This document shows positions 1 through 4,749 of a stretch of DNA of 5,058 nt, piece after piece. Each line of letters begins with the position of its first letter. The first letter of the stretch is position 1. The translations under genes were made by a program, and so were the position numbers. Below the pieces are notes generated by a model. It saw only the letters and a list, made by a program, of their open reading frames with translations. It was not told the origin of the DNA and searched no databases. Source of the DNA: Candidatus Portnoybacteria bacterium CG_4_10_14_0_2_um_filter_44_20 (GTDB lineage Bacteria; Patescibacteriota; Minisyncoccia; Portnoybacterales; GCA-002795985); assembly GCA_002792395.1 (NCBI GenBank), contig PFOG01000085.1:1-5058 (forward strand). Direction: 5' to 3'.

Positions 1-13
1 AAATTAGGAGCTC

Positions 14-42
14 TTGACGGGTTTTATCGGTATATTTATAAT
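14..42 (+). promoter_or_regulatory. Sigma70-type promoter, rightward
   Basis: A -35 TTGACG (14-19) lies exactly 17 bp from a perfect -10 TATAAT (37-42), so transcription should start near 49. No convincing plus-strand gene follows; the transcript would run past the DnaA box and into the 3' end of recQ in antisense. Its -10 overlaps that of an opposing promoter. The box match is seen directly; activity is inferred. It could be the incidental reverse face of a symmetric promoter. Confidence 0.5.
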
Positions 43-67
43 ACTATGACCAAAAATAGACTGTCAA
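38..67 (-). promoter_or_regulatory. Sigma70-type promoter, leftward
   Basis: On the minus strand a perfect -35 TTGACA (67-62) is followed after 18 bp by -10 TATTAT (43-38). Transcription would start near 31 and leave the window on the left, so this probably serves a leftward gene whose start lies beyond base 1. The -10 occupies almost the same bases as the plus-strand TATAAT. Confidence 0.55.
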
Positions 68-106
68 CACAAAAGAAAACGCCTTGGATAAGCTATTTCT
101 CAAAAG

Positions 107-115
107 TTATCCACA
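107..115 (+). promoter_or_regulatory. DnaA box, perfect consensus
   Basis: TTATCCACA matches the bacterial DnaA-box consensus TTATNCACA exactly. A weaker 7/9 match (TTATCCAAG) sits on the opposite strand at about 83-91. The surroundings are AT-rich and lie 40 bp upstream of the leftward promoter's -35. It could belong to an origin region or to a DnaA-regulated promoter, but single boxes also occur by chance. Nothing else here proves an origin. Confidence 0.4.
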
Positions 116-126
116 ACTTTTTATAC

Positions 127-171
127 GAACAAAACCCCTCCTTCGTCCGCCGATTGGCGGACTGCGGAAGG
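127..171 (-). terminator. Probable recQ terminator hairpin
   Basis: A perfect 7-bp GC-rich stem, GTCCGCC (145-151) and GGCGGAC (156-162), closes a GATT loop. CCTTC (140-144) and GAAGG (167-171) can pair further out around a 4-nt bulge. Read on the minus strand it lies just after the recQ stop and is followed by GGGGTTTTGTT, a weak T-tract. It may be a terminator, a dispersed palindromic repeat, or a repeat used as a terminator. Confidence 0.5.
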
Positions 172-223
172 ATAAAGCGGAAGGGCGGGCACTCCTACGC
201 TCTGCGAGCTTCGGAAGGGCGGG
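164..223. repeat. GC-rich repeat cluster at recQ 3' end
   Basis: CGGAAGGGCGGG occurs twice as an exact direct repeat (178-189 and 212-223), and a third related GCGGAAGG is at 164-171. Between the exact copies, GCTC-GCA-GAGC gives a small hairpin with TCC/GGA flanks on the minus strand. The cluster runs into the recQ reading frame and encodes its last residues. This composition resembles dispersed palindromic repeats seen in Patescibacteria genomes, but copy number cannot be judged from one window. Confidence 0.5.
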
Positions 224-1709
224 GGGATATTCCGTTGGCCGCTATGTGCTCCCTGATCGTTTCCATAAATATTCTTCCGTACCTTTCCAGCTTGACCGCC
301 CCGACTCCATTGATACGCAGAAAACTTGCCCGGGTTTGGGGAAGGCGGCGGGCCATTTCTTTAAGCGAAACGTCGCCGAAGACCACGAATGGGGGCACTC
401 CTCTTTCGTCGGCCAGGCGTTTCCGAAGCGCGCGCAGGCGTTCGAAAAGATCACTGCCGTATTCCGCCGAAACCGTTTCTTTCCCAGGTTCCGCTTCCTC
501 TTCGGTCTCTTCAGTCCCTTCCAACGGGCCAAGGCAGACATCACAGCCGCCGCATGACTCCCCTCTCTGCCATTCGCTGAAATACCCGAGCAGATACTCC
601 CGGCGGCAGGTTTCCAATTCCGCGTAGTCTATGACCTGCTGGAGCTTTTCCTCCGCGTTATCCCGTTCCTTGTCGTCCCGGATGCCGCGGATGAAGTATT
701 TGTGTTTGGCCGCGTCGCCCAAAGAAAAGAAAAGGACGCAGTCGCTCGGAAGGCCGTCGCGTCCGGCGCGCCCGGTTTCCTGGTAGTATCCCTCTATCGA
801 CTTAGGTATGCTGTGGTGGATGATCAGGCGGATATCCGGTTTGTCGATCCCCATTCCGAAGGCGATAGTCGCCACAATGATCTGGACCTCGTCATGAGTG
901 AATTTTTCCTGCGTTTCTTTTCTTATTTTGCCCGCCAACCCGGCATGATACGGACGGGAATTGAAACCCCGGCGCCGCAGGTCCCTGGAAAGCGTTTCCG
1001 TTTCCCGGCGGGAAAAACAATAAATTATCGCCGGGCGGTTCGCGTGTTTTCGAAGCAGAGCCAGCAGGCTGTTGAAAGCTTTTTTCTTGGGCAAAACGGC
1101 ATAGGTCAGGTTCGGGCGGTCAAAACTGGAAATGAAAACGCGCGCGTTTTTTAAGTTGAGCTGGTCGATTATATCCTCGCGCACTCGCTCGGTGGCCGTC
1201 GCCGTCAGGGCGACTACCGGAACGCCGGGAAAGGATTTTCGGAGCATTATAAGATTGCGGTAATCCGGACGGAAATCATGACCCCACTCCGAGATGCAGT
1301 GCGCCTCGTCGATCGCGATCAGGCTTAGTTTGATGGTCTTCAAAAAATCCTGAAACGAAAAAAGCGCCAGCCGTTCCGGCGCCAGATATAAGATCTTCAC
1401 CTTGCCGCTTTGCGCCGCTTGCCGGATGTCCTCTATTTCCGCCGGCGAAAGCGAACTGTTGATGAACTCTGCCGCGATCCCGTTCGCCTTCAGCGCGTCG
1501 ACTTGGTCTTTCATCAGGGCAATAAGCGGCGAAACGACCAAGGTGATCCCGGGGAACTTCAGAGCTGGCAGCTGGTAGCAAAGCGACTTTCCCCCACCGG
1601 TCGGCATCAGGACAAAAGCGTCTTTTTTTTCGAGGATATGCGAAATAATCTCCCCCTGCATCGGCCGGAATTCGTCATAACCGAAATATTTTTTAAGAAT
1701 CTCAAGCAT
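195..1709 (-). CDS. recQ: RecQ-family ATP-dependent 3'-5' DNA helicase
   Basis: This 504-residue protein is a superfamily 2 RecQ helicase, which unwinds DNA for recombination and repair. Visible motifs (ATG numbering): motif 0 FGYDEFRPMQ (9-18), Walker A TGGGKS (37-42), motif Ia VVSPLIALMKDQ (58-69), DEAH (134-137), the RecQ aromatic-rich loop EWGHDFRPDY (to 150), ALTATAT (167-173), IIYCFSRRE (228-236), VATIAFGMGIDKPD (279-292) and YYQETGRAGRDG (308-319). The RecQ zinc motif has C368, C386, C389 and C392. After a short acidic linker, an HRDC domain follows (about 421-492). The winged-helix RQC domain of E. coli RecQ (610 residues) is missing. I chose the ATG at 1709 over an in-frame TTG at 1760, which lies within the predicted promoter; no clear Shine-Dalgarno precedes it. 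The last residues (PRPSEARRA) come from a GC-rich repeat. The identity is certain; the start is likely. Confidence 0.97.
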   Translation of the reverse strand: MLEILKKYFGYDEFRPMQGEIISHILEKKDAFVLMPTGGGKSLCYQLPALKFPGITLVVSPLIALMKDQVDALKANGIAAEFINSSLSPAEIEDIRQAAQSGKVKILYLAPERLALFSFQDFLKTIKLSLIAIDEAHCISEWGHDFRPDYRNLIMLRKSFPGVPVVALTATATERVREDIIDQLNLKNARVFISSFDRPNLTYAVLPKKKAFNSLLALLRKHANRPAIIYCFSRRETETLSRDLRRRGFNSRPYHAGLAGKIRKETQEKFTHDEVQIIVATIAFGMGIDKPDIRLIIHHSIPKSIEGYYQETGRAGRDGLPSDCVLFFSLGDAAKHKYFIRGIRDDKERDNAEEKLQQVIDYAELETCRREYLLGYFSEWQRGESCGGCDVCLGPLEGTEETEEEAEPGKETVSAEYGSDLFERLRALRKRLADERGVPPFVVFGDVSLKEMARRLPQTRASFLRINGVGAVKLERYGRIFMETIREHIAANGISPRPSEARRA

Positions 1710-1731
1710 AAGACTAATGCGAACGATATGG

Positions 1732-1760
1732 ATAATATAACTCCTACTGAGATATCTCAA
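1732..1760 (-). promoter_or_regulatory. recQ promoter
   Basis: On the minus strand, -35 TTGAGA (1760-1755, 5/6) and -10 TATTAT (1737-1732, 5/6) are spaced by exactly 17 bp. Transcription would begin near 1725, leaving about 15 nt before the recQ ATG and no Shine-Dalgarno. The -35 and spacer are covered by a long palindrome, which suggests repressor control. Confidence 0.6.
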
Positions 1761-1769
1761 ATAGGAGTT
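1739..1769. promoter_or_regulatory. 31-bp palindrome over recQ promoter
   Basis: AACTCCTA (1739-1746) mirrors TAGGAGTT (1762-1769), and inside it TGAGAT/ATCTCA (1748-1759) is a perfect 12-bp palindrome. The halves are joined by 1 nt on one side and 2 nt on the other. It lies over the -35 and spacer of the recQ promoter, a typical operator position. It does not fit the LexA consensus CTGT-N8-ACAG or GAAC-N4-GTTC. Alternatively, in a read-through transcript from the upstream gene it could fold as an AT-rich hairpin. Confidence 0.5.
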
Positions 1770-1787
1770 GTGGTGGAAAATTGGGGT

Positions 1788-2135
1788 TTATGGATTAGTC
1801 CGCGCGCCGGTGCAGCGCCAGTTTATCTCCGCCGTTCCGGTTTCTTCAAAAACCACGCAGGCCGGATGGCAGCCCGATGGCGTCGTATTCAGATTGGCAT
1901 CAAACCACCAGGTTTTGGAATTTTCGTTATGCATGCCCGCATCGGCGGCCAGCGACTCCCCCTCCTTAAGGCATACTCTTTCCGCTATTGCCCGCGCCTC
2001 GGCTTCGGTTGTGGCCGGCTCGGTTTTGCTGCCTTCGTCAGCCGGCGCAACCTCCGCCAGATTGAAAGAGAAAAAATAGGAGCAGATACCGCCGGCAATA
2101 ATAACCAGGACCAAAACAATAAGAAACGTTTGCAT
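1788..2135 (-). CDS. Small membrane-anchored protein, unknown function
   Basis: This is a 115-residue protein with one N-terminal membrane segment (about 3-23: TFLIVLVLVIIAGGICSYFF). A charged, Ala/Glu/Thr-rich linker follows, then a compact domain from about residue 43 that is probably outside the cytoplasm. That domain has NSKTWWFDANL (72-82), GCHPACVV (88-95) and EINWRCTG (103-110). Cysteines 55, 89, 93 and 108 could form two disulfides. C18 does not fit a lipobox. I recall this TWWF/GCxPAC/INxRCTG module from Patescibacteria and DPANN proteins of unknown role but cannot name a family. No Shine-Dalgarno precedes the ATG. The gene ends 78 bp before recQ, which has its own promoter. It is very likely a real gene: the composition and motif are coherent and the opposite-strand reading is not. 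Confidence 0.85.
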   Translation of the reverse strand: MQTFLIVLVLVIIAGGICSYFFSFNLAEVAPADEGSKTEPATTEAEARAIAERVCLKEGESLAADAGMHNENSKTWWFDANLNTTPSGCHPACVVFEETGTAEINWRCTGARTNP

Positions 2136-2142
2136 GTTTTTA

Positions 2143-2148
2143 TTTATA
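2143..2148 (-). promoter_or_regulatory. -10 element close to the 115-residue ORF start
   Basis: TATAAA (2148-2143) ends only 7 nt before the ATG at 2135, the distance expected between a -10 and the transcription start. This would give a leaderless mRNA, in keeping with the lack of any Shine-Dalgarno. I find no good -35 at 17 bp, so the call is tentative. Confidence 0.35.
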
Positions 2149-2214
2149 TTCTTTAGCTTATCTTTTTAAGTTATTGAGCTAATTCTACCACCCGGACCGA
2201 AAAACCTCAATTCC

Positions 2215-2251
2215 AACAAAACGGCTCAAGGGGAATTCCCGTTGAGCCGTT
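2215..2251 (-). terminator. Terminator of the beta-solenoid gene
   Basis: A perfect 10-bp stem, AACGGCTCAA (2220-2229) with TTGAGCCGTT (2242-2251), is extended past one G-G mismatch by GGG-AATT-CCC. On the minus strand it lies 42 bp after the stop of the 2293-3450 gene and runs into TTTTGTT. On the plus strand GAATTTTT follows, so it could act in both directions, though no plus-strand gene ends here. Related hairpins occur at 3546-3576 and 3591-3622. Confidence 0.75.
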
Positions 2252-2292
2252 GAATTTTTGGGGTGTTGATCCTCTTTCCCGACTCCCCTTTT

Positions 2293-3450
2293 CTATTCCC
2301 TGGCTAGCCAGAGGTGGCGGTAGCCGAAGTTGAGCAGACTGCCGAAGGCGGCCAAGAAGATGATAAAGTCTATCAGCCAGCCGACAACCGGAATCAAACC
2401 AAGGAGAAAAACAACAAGAACACCCAGCGAAACCGCTTTCCAGTCGATGGTATAGCCGGACTGTTTGTAGAGATACTTGGAAAGCCAGCCGCCGACAAGG
2501 ATGCCAGAGAAGATTCCCGCCGTGATAAGCGCGGCCGCGTAGCAGAGAGCGGTGATAAGCCCGAAGAATGAAGCGATGACGGTCATAAAAGAACCGATGA
2601 TCGCCGCCGGAGTAACTACCAAAAAGATGAACCCGCGAATCGCTTCCCGGCCGAAATTGGCGACAGTTTCTTTGACAAAAGTTTCCGTCCATTTCCTGAA
2701 CAGCCAGCAGACGGCCAGCGCCGACAGGATCATAACGATTAATTTACCCAGGAAGAAAATGGTAAAAATACCCCAGAGGATTCCTTTTTCGGCGCCTTTG
2801 CGGCCGGCTTCAAGCAGCTGATATTCCGGCTTCTGAAACAATTGGGCGCCGCTCTCGATCGTGGCCGGCTTAGGAGATTTATAGGTCAACTTGCCTCCAA
2901 TGACCGCGTTACTGCCGATGACCAATTCTTTTGCCGCGGTTATCTCAATGTCCTGCGCCGCCCGCCCGTTGAAAACAACCTTTTCACCTTTGATCTTTGC
3001 CGGACCGTAAATGTCGCCTTCAATGTCGATAGTTTTGCCGGCCAGCCGGACCGCACCGGCCAGATTGGCATTCTTGCTTATGTTAATTTCGTTGCCGGCC
3101 GCCAGCGTCTCACCGCCAACAGTACCGCCAACATTGATTAACGTACCAACGATTCGCAGGTCATCGCCGACCTCGCCCATAACATTTAAATTATTACCGG
3201 CCGCCGTAACATCATTGCTTACTTTGCCGAAAATATTAACGGCTTGCCCGACAACCATTACATCCCCGCCAACCGTGCCGTTGACAACAATATTAGAACC
3301 GGCGGCGTAGAGATTTTCGCCGAGAAATTTGCCCTGGTCCAAAACATACTGCGAACCGGCCTTAAATTGCGCGGCTGAAACCGGCAGGACGAAAAAAGAC
3401 AGAACGATAACGGACGAAAAGAACGAAAAGAAAACTTTTGTTTTGTTCAT
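2293..3450 (-). CDS. Exported bactofilin-like beta-solenoid with multi-TM C-terminus
   Basis: This 385-residue envelope protein starts with a signal peptide (about 1-26: a basic start, hydrophobic core, then LPVSA-AQ). From about 53 to 192 there are eight repeats of 17-19 residues. Four successive exact 17-mers start at N53, A70, N87 and L104, with the pattern hydrophobic-N-hydrophobic-x-G-x-V-G-x-[DE]. This is typical of the right-handed beta-solenoid of bactofilin (polymer-forming cytoskeletal) proteins. The C-terminal half holds about four to five membrane helices (roughly 224-250, 272-323 and 340-372), then a short basic tail. Classical bactofilins are cytoplasmic and lack signal peptides, so this version probably displays the solenoid outside the membrane. 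I believe a Pfam DUF covers the membrane tail but cannot confirm which. It has its own promoter and terminator. Its function is unknown; a surface scaffold is an inference. Confidence 0.88.
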   Translation of the reverse strand: MNKTKVFFSFFSSVIVLSFFVLPVSAAQFKAGSQYVLDQGKFLGENLYAAGSNIVVNGTVGGDVMVVGQAVNIFGKVSNDVTAAGNNLNVMGEVGDDLRIVGTLINVGGTVGGETLAAGNEINISKNANLAGAVRLAGKTIDIEGDIYGPAKIKGEKVVFNGRAAQDIEITAAKELVIGSNAVIGGKLTYKSPKPATIESGAQLFQKPEYQLLEAGRKGAEKGILWGIFTIFFLGKLIVMILSALAVCWLFRKWTETFVKETVANFGREAIRGFIFLVVTPAAIIGSFMTVIASFFGLITALCYAAALITAGIFSGILVGGWLSKYLYKQSGYTIDWKAVSLGVLVVFLLGLIPVVGWLIDFIIFLAAFGSLLNFGYRHLWLARE

Positions 3451-3459
3451 TGTTTTGTT

Positions 3460-3474
3460 GGTTGCTCGGCAACC
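3460..3474 (-). promoter_or_regulatory. 5' leader hairpin of the beta-solenoid gene
   Basis: GGTTGC (3460-3465) and GCAACC (3469-3474) form a perfect 6-bp stem with a 3-nt loop, ending 9 nt before the ATG at 3450. It lies inside the predicted leader where a Shine-Dalgarno would be expected, and none is visible there. It could stabilise the mRNA or modulate initiation. Confidence 0.45.
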
Positions 3475-3492
3475 GGCTTAATTTATACTTCA

Positions 3493-3521
3493 ATTATACC
3501 AGACTACCCTATGGCCGTCTA
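3493..3521 (-). promoter_or_regulatory. Promoter of the beta-solenoid gene, extended -10
   Basis: On the minus strand a perfect -10 TATAAT (3498-3493) carries an upstream TGG, making an extended -10. A -35 TAGACG (3521-3516, 4/6) is at 17 bp. Transcription should start near 3486, giving a leader of about 36 nt that contains the GGTTGC/GCAACC hairpin. A further TATAAA at 3487-3482 is a weaker alternative. Confidence 0.7.
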
Positions 3522-3545
3522 GACTGACTGAATTCCCCACCGAGA

Positions 3546-3576
3546 CGGCTCAGTAGCCCCCGCGTCTTATGAGCCG
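3546..3576. repeat. CGGCTCA/TGAGCCG hairpin
   Basis: CGGCTCA (3546-3552) pairs perfectly with TGAGCCG (3570-3576) around a 17-nt GC-rich loop. Its left arm, extended one base to ACGGCTCA, is shared with the hairpins at 2220-2251 and 3591-3622, so the three look related. Neither strand has a T-tract directly after it, which makes it a poor terminator on its own. Confidence 0.5.
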
Positions 3577-3590
3577 CCGGGAAACCACCC

Positions 3591-3632
3591 AACGGCTCAA
3601 TGATAAATTTCGGTAAGCCGTTTAATTTTTTT
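3591..3632 (+). terminator. Orphan plus-strand intrinsic terminator
   Basis: AACGGCT (3591-3597) and AGCCGTT (3616-3622) form a 7-bp stem, followed by TAA and seven T residues (3626-3632), a textbook plus-strand terminator tail. On the minus strand no T-tract follows. No plus-strand gene lies upstream, so it either ends an unannotated small RNA in 3500-3590 or is a diverged copy of the 2220-2251 element, which also reads AGCCGTT then AATTTTT on this strand. Confidence 0.5.
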
Positions 3633-3722
3633 CGAATTTGTCGACCTCCCCCGGAGAATAACCCTTCGGCTAGCTTAGGTAAAAAAACGGGAAAATAATC
3701 ATTCTAAGAATTTTAATTAAAT

Positions 3723-3749
3723 AAAAAAGCCCGGATTATCTTCCGGGCC
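3723..3749 (-). terminator. Terminator of the two-gene operon
   Basis: GCCCGGA (3729-3735) and TCCGGGC (3742-3748) form a perfect 7-bp stem with a 6-nt loop. On the minus strand the stem is followed by six T residues (3728-3723) and then ATTT. It lies 21 bp after the stop codon of the 3770-4186 gene. This is the strongest terminator in the window. Confidence 0.9.
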
Positions 3750-3769
3750 TGACGAATTGCGCCTGCTGA

Positions 3770-4186
3770 TTATTTACGAATAATTCGGAGAAACCGACGG
3801 ACCTCCTTTCTGTCGAGTTCTTTTTCGGGCTCCGACAATTCAGCGTACCGCGTTTCTATTTGCCGCTGCCATCGCCTAACCCTATCCGCCGGTATTGCGC
3901 ACGAACCGTCCGGATTTAATGTGCTCAGAGAAAATAAATAATCCATCCAGCGGCTCCAACTTTCATGCTGTTCATCGGCAAGCCGCTCCAGAATGGTCGG
4001 CCTTTCGTCTACAACTTCCACCTCTTCCGAATACATAAAGCCCCATTTCCCGGGATGCCCCATCGGAGCAAGGTCAACATCGTAACCGCCTTCCCGCGCG
4101 CAAATTACATCAAACACCGCGCCACCATGCTTTTTTAAAAAATCAGCGGCTTTAGAGGGGTGTTGCCTTACCAGCTTAACCTTCAT
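3770..4186 (-). CDS. Hypothetical protein with W-rich C-terminal helical domain
   Basis: This 138-residue soluble protein is the second gene of the operon. Residues 1-60 look beta-rich (VFDVICAREGGYDVDLAP; WGFMYSEEVEVVD). Residues 66-136 look helical, with HESWSRWMDYL (74-84) and RRWQRQIETRYAELSE (104-119) followed by EKELDR. The order H-x2-W ... Y-x-EL-x3-EKE-x-DR resembles phage-associated hypothetical proteins and the RyR repeat as I remember them, but I cannot assign a family or substrate. The ATG overlaps the previous stop as TAATG, with AGAGGG about 7 nt upstream inside that gene, so translation is probably coupled. A strong terminator follows. Confidence 0.85.
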   Translation of the reverse strand: MKVKLVRQHPSKAADFLKKHGGAVFDVICAREGGYDVDLAPMGHPGKWGFMYSEEVEVVDERPTILERLADEQHESWSRWMDYLFSLSTLNPDGSCAIPADRVRRWQRQIETRYAELSEPEKELDRKEVRRFLRIIRK

Positions 4187-4656
4187 TATCGCACCCTCTC
4201 TTTTACCGTTTTTTTGGTATAGGGAATTTCTCCGTCATAGATGGCGCGCAGAACCGCGTAGACCACTGACTCCAGATGGCAGTTATACATCGTCCTACCC
4301 TTGCCCAGTGCCGCCAATTGGTTGAAATAAAATAGGGCTTCGTCCTCCATTACTTTGCGCAACGCCTTGGAAAAGATTTTGTAGACTTCTTCGTAGTCCG
4401 CCTTTTCCGGGATCTGATCGAGATTGCCCATCTGGTTTAGGATACACAAGACAGCGGCCTTCTCTTTGAAAAGATGGTCGTGGGAAAGCTTCAGCCCGAA
4501 ATGGAAACTTTTCACAACTTCGGCGTCAATAATTTTTAAAATAGCTATTATCTGGTCGCCGCACAAATACTGATAGGTAGCCAACCAGAGCAACTCGGCG
4601 TCTTTCTTTTTGCTGACTTGCAGAAGATAAATTTTGGCCAGTATTTCTTTCAGCAT
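4186..4656 (-). CDS. Hypothetical all-helical protein, first gene of operon
   Basis: This 156-residue protein has no signal peptide or membrane segment from the chosen start and appears mostly alpha-helical (LKEILAKIYLLQ; EEVYKIFSKALRKVMEDEAL; LESVVYAVLRAIYDGEI). I do not recognise a family. An in-frame ATG at 4701 would add 15 hydrophobic residues that look like a lipoprotein signal. I rejected that start because it lies inside the predicted -10, while the ATG at 4656 is preceded by a near-perfect Shine-Dalgarno. Its stop overlaps the ATG of the next gene, so the two products probably act together. The function is unknown. Confidence 0.8.
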   Translation of the reverse strand: MLKEILAKIYLLQVSKKKDAELLWLATYQYLCGDQIIAILKIIDAEVVKSFHFGLKLSHDHLFKEKAAVLCILNQMGNLDQIPEKADYEEVYKIFSKALRKVMEDEALFYFNQLAALGKGRTMYNCHLESVVYAVLRAIYDGEIPYTKKTVKERVR

Positions 4657-4658
4657 TT

Positions 4659-4665
4659 CTCCTCC
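4659..4665 (-). promoter_or_regulatory. Shine-Dalgarno that sets the start at 4656
   Basis: GGAGGAG on the minus strand (4665-4659) lies immediately before AA-ATG. It is the strongest ribosome-binding site in the window. It favours the ATG at 4656 over the upstream ATG at 4701. Confidence 0.75.
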
Positions 4666-4696
4666 GCAACCGGATGGCAATACCAGAATTAAAAAG

Positions 4697-4725
4697 AGCA
4701 TAACAAAAAAACGCTATTATGCCAA
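4697..4725 (-). promoter_or_regulatory. Promoter of the two-gene operon
   Basis: On the minus strand, -35 TTGGCA (4725-4720, 5/6) is 17 bp from -10 TATGCT (4702-4697, 4/6). Transcription would begin near 4690, leaving a leader of about 34 nt that contains the GGAGGAG site. The -10 includes the upstream in-frame ATG at 4701, which therefore would not be transcribed. Confidence 0.5.
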
Positions 4726-4749
4726 TTTGAACCTATCGGCCTTTTGGTA

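Larger units (their letters stand above)
3451..3769. other. Gene-free interval of 319 bp with stacked hairpins
   Basis: No credible coding sequence is seen on either strand. From right to left it contains the terminator of the two-gene operon (3723-3749), an AT-rich stretch (3681-3728), a small CTCC-CCC-GGAG dyad (3647-3657), two GC-rich hairpins sharing ACGGCTCA (3546-3622), and the promoter and leader hairpin of the beta-solenoid gene. The hairpin pair is not explained by the flanking minus-strand genes. Confidence 0.7.

Noticed and set aside
46..627. Plus-strand open frame of 193 codons at the left edge
   Set aside because: It lies antisense to the recQ 3' end, its product has low-complexity Arg/Ser/Pro composition, and its ATG falls upstream of the predicted transcription start.
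1710..1760. TTG start at 1760 adding 17 residues to RecQ
   Set aside because: The TTG lies in the -35 of a well-formed promoter, and the ATG at 1709 begins where RecQ homology begins.
1739..1769. LexA (SOS) box upstream of recQ
   Set aside because: The palindrome contains neither CTGT-N8-ACAG nor GAAC-N4-GTTC.
1410..2156. Plus-strand open frame of 248 codons
   Set aside because: It is antisense to recQ and to the 115-residue gene, is Arg-rich and has no recognisable domain. recQ on the other strand is certain.
195..4656. Alternative genetic code with TGA reassigned
   Set aside because: All five confident genes stop with TAA or TAG, but none contains an in-frame TGA, and five stops are too few to infer anything.
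4657..4701. Upstream ATG giving a lipoprotein-like N-terminus
   Set aside because: LPSGC does not fit a lipobox (Pro at -3), the ATG lies inside the predicted -10, and a strong GGAGGAG precedes the ATG at 4656.
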